A stretch of DNA of 64,000 bases from Chitinophaga sedimenti (GTDB taxonomy: Bacteria > Bacteroidota > Bacteroidia > Chitinophagales > Chitinophagaceae). Positions within the stretch are counted from its first letter, which is position 1; every line of letters starts with the position of its first letter. Position numbers and translations under genes: made by a program. Under the pieces are notes generated by a model, which searched no databases, had not been told where the DNA came from, and saw only the letters and a program-made list of their open reading frames with translations. Below are positions 49,300-59,753 of this stretch, in pieces. The stretch is from assembly GCF_023156195.1 (NCBI RefSeq), contig NZ_JAKUKA010000001.1, positions 6,015,501-6,079,500 of the forward strand, in the 5' to 3' direction.

Positions 49300-52211
49300 T
49301 TATTTCACGTTTACCAGCACTTTGATCTTCCCTTCACCAGTCGTCAGCTCCTGCAAAGCCTTGCCGATCACCTGGCCGGGTTTCACCTTGTTGATATCGG
49401 CCTTCATCGCATAACCCGGTTTGCTGGAAGTAACCAGCAGGTCGCCGCGTTTGATCGCGCCACCTTCCAGGCAAACTTTCGTCGGGATTACACCTACCAC
49501 GCCCATAGGCGCTTTATCGTCGATGTTGGTATCAATGTTCTCTTCTGTTAACAGTACACCTGGTTTAGTAGCATAAACGCCAGCTACGAGGGTTGAGTAA
49601 GCCTCGGCTGATTTTTCAACCATCCTGTCGGTAGTGGTGGAAATTACCAGTACGTCGCCGGGTTCGTAGGCGGAGATATGACCTTCTACGTCGAAGGCTT
49701 CCGCAACGTCAGCGCCACTGTTCTGGGTGCCACCGTTGAAGAAACCCATACCCGTTTTGTTGATGCGTGCCACATTTACACCAGCGTTCTGGAGAACGGC
49801 AAGATTACCACCTGAGCCTGTATGGTTTACTAACAAAGCATTGCCTGTACCGGCATTATTAACCTGCACTACCGGCTGGCCGTTACTGACATTAAAATTC
49901 GCGAAACGGGCAGCTTTACCTGTACCAAAGTTGGGAATCCAGCCAAAGATCGCATTACCGTTTCCGTCACAGGTAGCTTCTACACCATCCCCGTTACCGC
50001 CTGCATTGGCTGTGATGCCATTACCATTACCATCCGCGAGTGCTATTAACGCCGGACCGTTACCGGCTGCGTTAGAAGCGTGAAACAGGCCTGCATATCC
50101 ACCTGTTCCGGATGATACGCCATAGATGCCAGCCGTACCGAAGTTGGCGAACTGGGAGTTTACTTCACCTTTTACAGCGGGTGATGTTCCTGTAACACGG
50201 TCTACGATAAAGTTACCTGCAATGCCATTGCCGATCGTTTTCACGTTGATTACGCCGGTCGTGTTATCTTCATTAAAGTTCTCGAAACGGGCCGCACGAC
50301 CTGTGGCAAAGGAGGGCACCCAGGCATACAGCGCATTGCCTGCCCCGTCGATGTTGGCTTCTACAGCGTTACCATTTTTGCTGGCGTTGGCGGTAATGGC
50401 ATTGCCGTTTCCGTCCGCAATAGCTACCAGTGCCGGGCCGTTACCTGACGGGTTCGACTGGTGGAACAAACCCGCAAAACCGCCGGTACCGGAAGACACG
50501 CCGAAAATACCCGCCGCACCGAAGTTGCCGAAAATGGTTTTCACTTCCGAACGTACCCCCGCAGCAACGCTATTGGTATTGTCTACCAGGAAGGATGCGG
50601 CATTACCCTGCGTGTTGTCCGGGATATTACCATTGCTATTGGTTTCTACTTCAAAGGTGTTCACTTCGTTGTTCTGGTTTGCGTTCAGGAAACGACCCGC
50701 TCGGCCGGTGCTGCCGTTGATACCTACCTGTCCGAATACACCAATACCGGAACCGCTGGTGCTGGTGGCAATAAAGCCTCTTACACCATAACCGCCGCCA
50801 TCGTTACGGCCTACTACCGCACCGGCAATATCAGAAGTAGTGCGGCCCACGATGGCTTCACCTGCTCCGTTGTTGTCGCCAACGATGCCTGCACTGGTTT
50901 GCTGGCTGGTAATACCATGCACGCCAAATCCCGCGCCGGCCGACGACAGCACACCTGCGCCGTTGCCGGTTGTGCTAACGTTCACCACTGTTCCATTACC
51001 CACGCTGTTCACGACTAAAGCGTTGTTATTGTTGGCGTTGTTGAAGATGGAAATACTGGCGGGAATGCCGTTCACGCTTGTAGCCGTAAGACCGGTCCCG
51101 CTGTTGCTGTTCGCATAAACGCCCGTACCATTGGCACTTGAGTTACCATATACACCCAGGCCGTTCGGTGTTACGCCGTATACGCCCCAGCCGCTGCCAG
51201 CCTGCGATCCCCAAACACCGATGCCCAGACCGCCCGTGCCGTTGTTGATACCACGTACTGCGGAGGAGAAACCACCCGGGGCCGTGCTGTTCACAATGCC
51301 TCGTACCGCCGCAATGCTGGACGTAGTGGTATTATTAACACCTTCAATAGAAGTACCGTCGCCATCGTTGGTGATGGAGAACAGCGTGGATGGATTGTTC
51401 TCTGTTTTAATGAAGGGGAGAACAAGTCCTGCGGAAAGCGTGGAAGGTACCCAGTTGGTACCGTTGTATTTCAGTACCTGGTCCAGCACAGGCGCCGCAG
51501 CACCTACTTCTATACCGCGAATTTTAGCTACAGTTGGATTGGGGTAGTTGCCGCTCAGGTCACCGCCTGCAGCAGCTGCGTTCATGTCACCTACAGGACC
51601 TTGAGGACCGGCAGGGCCAACGGGACCAACCGGGCCAACAGGGCCGGCAGGACCAACAGGGCCTGCGGCGCCAGTAGCGCCAATCGGGCCTACAGGGCCA
51701 CCGGGACCAACAGGGCCCACAGCGCCGGTAGCGCCAACCGGGCCGGCGGGGCCAACGGGGCCGGTAGCACCAACAGGACCGGCAGGACCTACAGGACCAA
51801 CAGGGCCGGGGTTACCGGATGCTGCATACAATGCGAAAGGTACGCTCATTAACTGGCTGGTGCCCAATTCTGTAAAAGCGCCACCGCCAATTGCTACTTC
51901 CACTTTCAGGTACTGGTTAGCGTTAGCCCAGGGAACGCCTGCATAGGTGCCGGTTACCGGTGTACCACGACCGATCTGCAGGCTGAAAAGGCCCAGCTGG
52001 TTGGTCGTTGTATTATGTGTTTCCCGGTATTGTACGGGGCCGTTGGCCGCGCCGCCTAATACAGAAAATCTTACTTGAACGGCCTGGTTGGAATACACGG
52101 TACCGTTGGCGTTGCGCGCTACTGCCTGGTAGTTCGTGCCCGTAAGGCCGCTTTGTGCGCTGGTGTATTTAGATGCCGGGAGAAGGCAAAAGAGGTAGAG
52201 TACTTTTTCAT
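49300..52211 (-). CDS. Large secreted collagen-like fibre protein (frameshifted at the start)
   Basis: About 970 residues. One A lost near 52205 hides the signal peptide; restored it reads MKKVLYLFCLLPASKYTSAQ. An N-terminal beta domain is followed by about 24 Gly-x-y triplets (GPVGPAGPVGATGPVGPAGP and similar), which form a collagen-type stalk. A long Gly/Asn-rich region then has a clear internal duplication: GNFGAAGIFGVSSGTGGFAG and ANFGTAGIYGVSSGTGGYAG begin two copies of about 150 residues. The C-terminal domain (SGADVAEAFDVEGHISAYEP, PMGVVGVIPTKVCLEGGAIK) resembles autoproteolytic fibre-chaperone domains. Last gene of the T9SS-linked operon. Confidence 0.85.
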
Positions 52212-52235
52212 GGTGATGTTCGGTTTACGGTTGTT

Positions 52236-52640
52236 TTACGATTTTTTGTCCTTTGGCAGGCAGTTTGAAGCTGCTGGTTCGTCCACCCCCTGCGTAGGGA
52301 TTTCCGGTTTTTTAAGCTCCTTATGCATCTGATCTACCTGCTCTTTGGTAGGAGCTACAGTGGCAGAGGATAATTTGTCCTCACCCTGACGTTTCGCAGC
52401 TATCTGCCTTTTGGGCGTAGTTTTCTGCGGATTGTAATTGGTGAAGATCTGCTGGCGGGTAGCCTGATGATTTTCAGGCGCCTTACGGGCGTTTTTCTCT
52501 TTATCCGCGTTCAGTTTCTGGATGTCTCTGTCGTAATCCGGGAACAGTACGTATTTAGTCGACTGGCGACCGTTCTGTTGTGCATGCACGCTCAGGGTGC
52601 CGAATGCGATCAGGCCCACGAGCAATAGTATCATTTTCAT
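52236..52640 (-). CDS. Small secreted basic protein
   Basis: 134 residues, intact. The signal peptide MKMILLLVGLIAFGTLSVHA is followed by a charged, low-complexity chain rich in Lys, Gln and Pro (QKLNADKEKNARKAPENHQA, NYNPQKTTPKRQIAAKRQGE). I recognise no domain. It lies between the PorV-like gene and the collagen-like gene, with 28 and 24 bp gaps, so it belongs to the same operon. It may be a linker or assembly factor, but this is a guess. Confidence 0.75.
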   Translation of the reverse strand: MKMILLLVGLIAFGTLSVHAQQNGRQSTKYVLFPDYDRDIQKLNADKEKNARKAPENHQATRQQIFTNYNPQKTTPKRQIAAKRQGEDKLSSATVAPTKEQVDQMHKELKKPEIPTQGVDEPAASNCLPKDKKS

Positions 52641-52668
52641 ATCTCGGTTGTTTTTCAGGTTAGTAGGA

Positions 52669-53841
52669 TTATTTTTCAGGAGAAAGAGTGTATAGTAAAC
52701 TGAATTTTAGTGATTTGCGACGGAATTGACTGTTGTCGGTAGGCATCACGTAAGCCATATCAAACTGGAACATTTTGACCCTGGCCCCGATACCTGCCGC
52801 AAAATGCTGCCGGAATCCTTTGTTGGGATGTTCGCGGAAGTAGCCGGCCCGCACGAAGAACTGGTGCTGGTAGGCATATTCTATCCCGCCGGCGGCGGTA
52901 AACTCCCTTATTTCTTCCCTGAAACCATCCGGCGCGTCCCATAGTGAGCTGAACAATGCTGCGGCCACGCCCCTGTTGGGATCTTTACCTTTCGCGATTT
53001 CGCTGGTAGGCACGCCATTGTTGTCTTCCACGTAAATAGGCGGGGTGGGCACTAGCAGCTTATTCACTTCTGCCGCCAGCGTAAAGGTGTGCTCCGTGGT
53101 ATGCACGAAACTGTACCCGCCGCCAATACGCAGGTTCATGGGCAAAAAGGTTTTGCGGTTCGCATCGTCGGTGTATTTCAGCTTGTTGCCAATATTGGTA
53201 AAGCTGACGCCCCAGCTGTAGCGGTTGCCAAAATCAATATGGTCCACATTGTTCTGGTAATACAGGCCGATGTCGCCCGCGCCTGCCTGCGCCGGTTTTT
53301 GCTGTAACCCATTAAAGGTGCCGTTACCGAGATCGCTCCGGATGTAACGCAGCGAAATGGCCAGGGCCAGGCGGTTGCCCAGTTTGCGGGCATAACTTGC
53401 GTCGACGGCAAACTCCTTGGGTTTGTACTGCTGCAGCACGGCGCCGTTATCGTCGCGGAAGGTTACGTCGCCATGGTGGAAGTATTTCATCGATAAGCCG
53501 ATACCTTCTTTATCGTCGAAGTTTTTAAAGCCGGCTACATAGAACAGTGCCGTGTTGCCGCTGCCGTTGTTATTGAGTTCCCACATCCGGGGAGCGTAGG
53601 AGGCGCTTACGCCCCAATCGCCCGCAAACACGATTTTGGCCGCGTTGTGGAACAGGGCGTTGGCGTCCGGCTCTACGCCGGTAGGCGCATCGCCCATGCC
53701 GCTCGTACGTGCGTCGGGGTTAATTTGCAGAAACGACGCACCCACGCTCGGCGGTTTTTGCTCCTGCTTTTGCGCCAGTACATGCTCGCCGGCAAGCAGC
53801 GCACAACTACAAAGCGCTAAGGGTATAATGTACTTTTTCAT
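52669..53841 (-). CDS. PorV-family outer membrane protein
   Basis: 390 residues from MKKYIIPLALCSCALLAGEH. The mature start is the PorV/PorQ hallmark PSVGASFLQINPDARTSGMG, then DAPTGVEPDANALFHNAAKI. Beta strands fill the rest, e.g. FAVDASYARKLGNRLALAIS and WGVSFTNIGNKLKY, and it ends with a barrel strand. PorV shuttles T9SS cargo from the translocon to the attachment complex. This copy lies next to a T9SS cargo gene rather than with other por/spr genes, so it may be a dedicated paralogue. Confidence 0.85.
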   Translation of the reverse strand: MKKYIIPLALCSCALLAGEHVLAQKQEQKPPSVGASFLQINPDARTSGMGDAPTGVEPDANALFHNAAKIVFAGDWGVSASYAPRMWELNNNGSGNTALFYVAGFKNFDDKEGIGLSMKYFHHGDVTFRDDNGAVLQQYKPKEFAVDASYARKLGNRLALAISLRYIRSDLGNGTFNGLQQKPAQAGAGDIGLYYQNNVDHIDFGNRYSWGVSFTNIGNKLKYTDDANRKTFLPMNLRIGGGYSFVHTTEHTFTLAAEVNKLLVPTPPIYVEDNNGVPTSEIAKGKDPNRGVAAALFSSLWDAPDGFREEIREFTAAGGIEYAYQHQFFVRAGYFREHPNKGFRQHFAAGIGARVKMFQFDMAYVMPTDNSQFRRKSLKFSLLYTLSPEK

Positions 53842-53860
53842 AAACTTTGGTTTGAGAGGT

Positions 53861-54361
53861 TTACTGGACAATGAGTTTATCCATGAACACGTGGCCGCCT
53901 GCCTTGATCATTACCGTGTAAATGCCCGCTGCAAAGCGGTTTACCGGTACGGTCATTAGTACTTTGCCCGGCCCGTACTTACGTGTTTCCTGGTACACTA
54001 CCTGTCCCGCCGTGTTGAATAGCTGCATGTTCACGTTGGCGTCTGTTAGCAGGTCAAACTGGATTTTGACGTTAGCAACGGCGGGGTTCGGAAAGATCAT
54101 CGTATTGACGATGGGGTTCGCGCCCTGCCCCGGGTAGGGAATTACTTCCGGCTGATTAAATCCCTGGGTTAGCATGTCGCCGTTTGCGAGCGTTGTTACC
54201 GCGGTTTCGCCGATGGTGTATTCGAACAATACGTTGCCCACGGTGCCGCTACCGCCCGCCGTGCTGGTAACCTGCCGCACGAGAATCTGCGACCGGGCGG
54301 GCAGACTAAGCAACAGGGCAAAGGCTGCGAATAGAAGATACCTGGTAGAGGTTTTTTTCAT
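53861..54361 (-). CDS. T9SS cargo with C-terminal sorting domain
   Basis: 166 residues from MKKTSTRYLLFAAFALLLSL. A short N-terminal domain (LVRQVTSTAGGSGTVGNVLF, EYTIGETAVTTLANGDMLTQ) is followed by the type A sorting domain IVNTMIFPNPAVANVKIQFD, VNMQLFNTAGQVVYQETR and VPVNRFAAGIYTVMIKAGGH. This domain directs secretion through the type IX system. It is first gene of the four-gene unit, 19 bp before the PorV-like gene. Confidence 0.9.
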   Translation of the reverse strand: MKKTSTRYLLFAAFALLLSLPARSQILVRQVTSTAGGSGTVGNVLFEYTIGETAVTTLANGDMLTQGFNQPEVIPYPGQGANPIVNTMIFPNPAVANVKIQFDLLTDANVNMQLFNTAGQVVYQETRKYGPGKVLMTVPVNRFAAGIYTVMIKAGGHVFMDKLIVQ

Positions 54362-54950
54362 GATGATTGAATTGATGGAATAACAATAGAGGTGTTCCCG
54401 TATGGGCATAACATAACCATTACGGATCCGGATGGTCCGCGTAAAAGCACGGTTATAAATGCTTGAAAAAGGGAGTTGTAGCTATAAGGGTGGAGCCTTA
54501 CGCTGGTGTAATACGGTTAGTAGATCTGGTTTCATAATATACTTTGGTTTATGGTTGCAATGATTGATACAGTTACCGCGGGTAAGGGCATAGTTTGTCC
54601 ATGCTCCCTTCGGGGAAAAAAAGGTTAAAAAGGGTGGCTGAAATCGAAAAGATTAAATACTCAAACTTCGCTGGTTACACAGGTGTACTCGACTGGCTTC
54701 ACATCTCTGGGCTATACATACCTGGGGCTGCTCATGCTGCACGTTTCCTATATGGTAGTGACTACTAACTACCGGGAATAAAATTACTATTTTCGATAAA
54801 TTACAACTATTTAGATTTGCGAACGGCGGTTTTTTTTTAATTCCCGGCTTTATTTTGACTTTTTCGGAGACATATGGCGGTATCTGGTCAATTTTGAGGG
54901 AGTATCAGGCTTTAAAAAGATGGCGGGGAATTAACATTTCGGCAAAGCGT
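54362..54950. other. Intergenic region before fusA, no gene seen
   Basis: About 600 bp between divergent units. It must carry the promoter for the T9SS operon (minus) and that of fusA (plus). Short frames here have no ribosome-binding site or recognisable motif. Confidence 0.5.
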
Positions 54951-54956
54951 ACATAC

Positions 54957-54987
54957 TTTATTTATTGTTAAAAATAGTTTACCTTTG
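54957..54987 (+). promoter_or_regulatory. fusA promoter
   Basis: TACCTTTG at 54980-54987 is an exact -7 box. TTTA at 54957-54960, 19 bp upstream, is a near match to the -33 TTTG. The transcript would begin about 30 bp before the fusA ATG. Confidence 0.75.
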
Positions 54988-55022
54988 CGCCCTGAATTGC
55001 ATTATTTATAGCATTTAATTTT

Positions 55023-57167
55023 ATGGCAGACTTAAGATTTCAACGAAACTTTGGTATTGCGGCGCACATCGATGCCGGTAAAACCACTACCACAGAGCGT
55101 ATCCTGTATTACACAGGTAAAACCCACAAAATAGGTGAGGTTCACGAAGGTGCAGCTACCATGGACTGGATGGCGCAGGAGCAGGAGAGAGGTATTACCA
55201 TCACATCCGCTGCGACTACCTGTTTCTGGAACTTCCCTACTTTGCAGGGTAAAGCTACGCCAGATAGCAAACAATATAAATTCAACATCATCGATACCCC
55301 TGGTCACGTGGACTTCACTGTAGAAGTAGAACGTTCCCTGCGTGTACTCGACGGTCTGGTTGCCCTGTTTTGCGCCGTATCCGGTGTAGAGCCTCAGTCT
55401 GAAACTGTTTGGCGCCAGGCTAACCGTTACCGCGTACCCCGTATCGGTTTCGTTAATAAAATGGACCGTTCCGGTGCAGACTTCCTGAACGTGGTAAAGC
55501 AGATCCGCGAAATGCTGGGTGCTAACCCCGTTCCCCTGACACTGCCTATCGGTGCGGAAGATACTTTCAAAGGTGTGGTTGACCTGATCACCATGAAAGG
55601 TATCATCTGGGACGAAGAAGGTAAAGGTGCAACTTACCAGGAGATCGACATCCCTGCCGACATGGTAGACGAAGCGAACGAATGGAGAGGTAAACTCGTT
55701 GAGGCAGTAGCTGACTACGACGATAAACTGCTCGAGAAATTCTTCGAAGATCCGAACTCTATCTCTGAAGCTGAGATCCATGAAGCGATCCGCAAAGCAA
55801 CCATCGATATGGCGATCATCCCGATGATGTGCGGTTCTTCCTTCAAAAACAAAGGTGTTCAGAAAATGCTGGACGCGGTTTGCCGCTACCTGCCTTCTCC
55901 AATGGACATTGAGGCGGTATCTGGTACTAACCCCGACACTGGCGAAGAACTGGTGCGTAAACCGGATGCAAAAGAGCCATTCGCGGCCCTGGCGTTCAAA
56001 ATCGCTACCGATCCTTTCGTAGGCCGTCTGGCGTTCTTCCGGGCTTATTCTGGCCGTCTGGACGCAGGTTCTTACGTACTGAACACCCGTACCGGTAAAA
56101 ACGAGCGTATCAGCCGTATCATGCAGATGCACGCTAACAAGCAGAACCCTATCGATTTCATCGAAGCTGGTGATATCGGAGCTGCTGTTGGTTTTAAAGA
56201 TATCAAAACAGGCGACACCCTGTGTGATGAGAAAAACCCGATCGTTCTTGAGTCTATGACCTTCCCTGAGCCGGTAATCGCTGTTGCGATCGAGCCTAAA
56301 ACTCAGGCAGACGTAGATAAAATGGGTATGGCGATCGCTAAACTGGTAGAAGAAGATCCTACCCTGAAAGTTAAGACTGACGAGGAAACTGGTCAGACTG
56401 TACTGAGCGGTATGGGCGAGCTTCACGGAGATCATCATCGACCGTATGAAACGCGAGTTCAAAGTGGAAGTTAACCAGGGTAACCCCAGGTGGCTTACAA
56501 AGAAGCGTTCACCAACAAAGTTGAGCACCGCGAAGTGTTCAAAAAACAAACGGGTGGTCGCGGTAAATTCGCCGACATCCAGATCGAAATCGGACCCGCT
56601 GATGCTGAATGGCTGAAAGAAAACGATGGTAAACACTTCCAGTTTATCAACGATATCTTCGGTGGTTCCATCCCGAAAGAGTTCATCCCCGCTATTCAGA
56701 AAGGTTTTGAAGCCTCTATGAACCAGGGTGTACTGGCTAACTATCCGCTGGACAACCTGAAAGTGCGTCTGTTCGACGGTTCTTTCCACCAGGTTGACTC
56801 CGACGCCATGTCCTTCGAGCTTTGCGCTAAATCCGCATTCCGTGAGGCTGGCCGTAAAGCGAAACCAGTGCTGCTCGAGCCGATCATGAAAGTTGAAGTA
56901 ACCACTCCTGACCAGTACATGGGTGACGTAACAGGTGACCTGAACCGTCGTCGTGGTATGCTCGAAGGTATGGAAGCGAAAAACAACGCACAGGTAATCA
57001 AAGCTAAAGTTCCGTTGAGCGAAATGTTCGGTTACGTAACGCAGCTGCGTTCCCTGTCTTCCGGTCGTGCAACTTCTATCATGGAGTTCTCTCACTACTC
57101 TCCTGCACCTAACAACATCGCCGAAGAGGTGATCGCGAAAGTGAAAGGCAAAGTGAAAGCCGACTAA
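55023..57167 (+). CDS. fusA: Elongation factor G (local frameshift)
   Basis: About 715 residues; the GTPase that moves tRNA and mRNA through the ribosome. G motifs: AAHIDAGKTTTTERIL, DTPGHVDFTVEVERSL and GFVNKMDRSGADF. Later domains include RGKFADIQIEIGPADAE-type and QLRSLSSGRATSIMEFSHY. Two bases are lost near 56424 (expected GMGELHLEIIIDRMKREFKV) and one C near 56488 (GNPQVAYKEA). Together they shift and then restore the frame and create a false stop at 56472-56474. Essential gene, so these are sequence errors. Not adjacent to rpsG as it normally is. Confidence 0.97.
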
Positions 57168-57193
57168 TTCCGACTGATCCAATTGGTCTATAT

Positions 57194-57230
57194 AAAAGGC
57201 CCTGCTGTAAAGCGGGGCCTTTTCTTTTTT
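57194..57230 (+). terminator. Terminator of fusA
   Basis: AAAAGGCCC.GCT pairs with AGC.GGGCCTTTT around GTAA and is followed by CTTTTTT. It separates fusA from the downstream genes. Confidence 0.82.
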
Positions 57231-57357
57231 ATGCTTATCAAGTAAGTACGAATTTATATTTTTATTTATATTTTGATATCTTTACCCCGGAAGCCTTTGT
57301 GTAACCCGGCGGATCAACGCCGAAAACCATCATCCTTAAAACCTTTTAGAGCACCTA

Positions 57358-58361
57358 TGAAACGCTATGTTTTGCTTTCCCTGCTGGCTGTAGCCGGCTT
57401 CCTGTCTTGCGGCAAAGACGATGACAAAAAGACAATGTAAATGTGGGTAACCCCGACGCAGTAACGGCTGCGGCCAAAGTGTACTATGGTACTACCGTAC
57501 AGGGCCAGCTGCCCGCGGTGACAGCCGGTGCGCCCGTCGTGGAGCTTTATACCGGCGACGCCGCCGCTTTTGCACTGGCAGGCGGTTTTATCGTACTCGA
57601 ACCCAGCAGCACCGCCGGCGAAGCCGTGAAAGGTTACCTTGTACAGATCAACGGCGCAAAGTCTTATTTCAAAATTGATTATTCCCAAACCCGTGGCGCC
57701 CGCAGGGCACCAGCACCGGATTATTCAAAGAACAGGGCGCAAGCGATTCCCTGATCGTGGTGAAACTGCCGGAAAACATCACCAGCGGCGAATTGTGTGT
57801 GAACGTCGCCGCTTACAACGACGCCGGCCAGATCGGTAACGTAGTGAAGCGCTGTATAACCGTCACCAGAACGGCCAATGAAACAACCCTGAACGGCACT
57901 GGAACCGCAGCCGTTCCTATGACAAGGAAAAAAACAAATGGAGCGACCGTTACGACTCCAGCCGCGCGGAGTTAATGTGCAGCATCAACAAACTTGGCTG
58001 GTTGTGCGAGCCCGGCCTGAATTGCACGCCGGTAAATGTACTCACCGATCTGAAAATCGACTCCAGCTACATGGCTTTCAATGCCAATGGCAGCTTTGTA
58101 TATGTAGAAAAACGCACCCTGCTAAACATCAACCTGGAAACATCCAGCTGTTCCGCATTCAAATACAATACATCCGTCGTAGAAGAGGACCCGAGCAACG
58201 CTTTTTGGGCGTACGACAAAGCATCTAAGCGTTTGATCCTCACGGATAATACCGCCGACGATAACGGTGCTTCCTTCGAATCTTATCAGCTGGAAATCGA
58301 CGGAAAGAAATTTGTGATCACGTTCGAGAATGGTGATAAAGAGGAATATACTAAGAAATAG
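57358..58361 (+). CDS. Lipoprotein of a tandem family, copy A (frameshifted)
   Basis: About 335 residues. MKRYVLLSLLAVAGFLSCGK gives a lipobox (LSC). Shared motifs with copies B and C: VYYGTTVQGQLPAV, GGFIVLEP, GYLVQINGAKSYFKIDYSQT and RGAR, LPENITSGEL and LNGTW. The C-terminal half is Cys-containing (MCSINKLGWLCEPGLNCTPV) and ends FENGDKEEYTKK. Breaks: one A near 57437, one base near 57705 and one near 57901. No known domain. Surface or periplasmic lipoprotein, function unknown. Confidence 0.82.
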
Positions 58362-58381
58362 TTGGCTATCAGGCTAATGCG

Positions 58382-58412
58382 AAGGCTGCCCTTACCGGGG
58401 CAGCCTTTTTAA
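58382..58412 (+). terminator. Terminator of lipoprotein copy A
   Basis: Stem AAGGCTGCCC/GGGGCAGCCTT with T-run. Confidence 0.8.
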
Positions 58413-58477
58413 CGTAATGGCAGAACTAATTATTAATTATCGTTATATATTTGTATATATAAACCTATTTATCTCCT

Positions 58478-59496
58478 ATGAAAAAGTATGTATTTCTGTC
58501 TGTGCTCGCCATAGCCGGATGTTTATCCTGCGGTAAGGATGCAGCGAAGCCGCAGGTGGATCCCTCCGATGCAGTCTCACTGGCGAAGAGCGTAAAAGTT
58601 TATTACAGTGAGCGCATTACAGGAAAGGTTCCCGCTTACACCTACAGCGGTTTGTACCTCAATGACAACCAGTCTGATGTAATCGCTATTTCCGGTCGTT
58701 ATGTGATCATTGACCCGCAGGTGTCCGCCAACGATGTGGGGGTACATGGTGCAGGTAGAAGGTGACACAACCGGTTATTTTAAGGTGGACTATAGCCGTA
58801 CCCGCAACGCCCGGCTGGTGGTAGGGGAGAGTGGCCCATATAAAACCCAGGACGCTTCCTACCGCGATTCCGTGGTGATGATTAAACTGCCGGAAGGTAT
58901 TAAGTCCGGTAATTTCACCCTGAATCTTACGGCTTATGGCAACGACGGCAGCGTGAGCAACACCGTTACCTACAACGTGCAGCTGATACAGCCGGCCGGA
59001 CTATCAACGCTGAACGGTTCCCTGGAAAAAGACGGGTATTTCCGACGGTGTTGAATGGAACAAAGACATTTACCGTGGCGATTCTGCTTATTCCACCGTG
59101 TACTGCGTAAACAACACACCGACTACCAACTGTCCCAACGGCCAGTTCTGCGATGGTCAGCGCATGTTGCTGTACGTGTATAAGCTGGAAACCGACGAGC
59201 TGGTGTTATCTTCCAACGGTACGTTTACCCGTACCGAGTCGTACAAGTATGCACCGGTAGACTGGGCGGCATCCGCCTGCGGCGCGCTGGCATATAAGAA
59301 CAGTAATACTACCCGCCAGGAAACAGGCGGCTGGTCGTACGACGCTACCACTAAATCGCTTTACACCATCATCGATAACAATGGCGGGCCGGGCCTGGAA
59401 ACGTTTACATATCGTAAAAACGAGGTACTGGAAACGAAAGGCAACCAGTTCATCTTGAAAGACGAATACAACACATTCGAATACACGAAGAAATAG
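58478..59496 (+). CDS. Lipoprotein of a tandem family, copy B (frameshifted)
   Basis: About 340 residues. MKKYVFLSVLAIAGCLSCGK has a lipobox. The family motifs are KVYYSERITGKVPAYTY, GRYVIIDP, GYMVQVEGDTTGYFKVDYSR and TRNAR, LPEGIKSGNF, LNGSW and a Cys pair (TVYCVNNTPTTNCPNGQFCD). It ends ILKDEYNTFEYTKK, nearly the same tail as copy A. Breaks near 58738 and 59030. A TATATTTG box at 58446-58453 may be its own promoter -7 element. Confidence 0.82.
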
Positions 59497-59511
59497 TCGC
59501 AATGCTTAAGT

Positions 59512-59640
59512 AGCCGGCTTTATGTCCTGCGGTAGATACTGACGCTAAAAACGTTACAGGTGTAACTAACCCGGATACTCTCGCTGAAGGGCCGTAGGCG
59601 CAACTTCGCAGGAGAAGGTGGCTGGCAGGAAGAATTCCTG
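59512..59640 (+). pseudogene. Decayed fragment of a fourth family lipoprotein
   Basis: After the copy B stop, a short stretch reads VAGFMSCG, then in another frame TDAKNVTGVTNPDTLAEGP, which matches the lipobox and the residues just behind it in the intact copies (VAGFLSCGK.., GNPDAVTAA). About 30 bp later comes GGWQEEFLKD, similar to AGWKEDFYS in copy C. The signal-peptide start and the middle domain are missing and a terminator follows, so this looks like a deletion remnant. Confidence 0.5.
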
Positions 59641-59667
59641 AAGGACGGGATTTCCCCGTCCTTTTCT
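59641..59667 (+). terminator. Terminator after copy B / remnant
   Basis: Stem AAGGACGGG/CCCGTCCTT (loop ATTT with one C bulge) followed by TTCTATT. Confidence 0.72.
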
Positions 59668-59753
59668 ATTGCTACGAACAGGTAACAATTGTATGCTCAG
59701 GTTGATATCATAGTGTTCACTTCACTTTTAGGAATTGTTAACTTAAATCCGCT

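Noticed and set aside
50126..51852. Several plus-strand open frames opposite the collagen-like gene
   Set aside because: They mirror the low-complexity Gly/Pro/Asn codons of the minus-strand gene, giving Pro/Thr- or Arg/Gly-rich nonsense.
55032..57182. A 716-codon open frame on the minus strand opposite fusA
   Set aside because: It is antisense to a clear EF-G gene, has no family features, and is explained by codon usage of the sense gene keeping one antisense frame free of stops.
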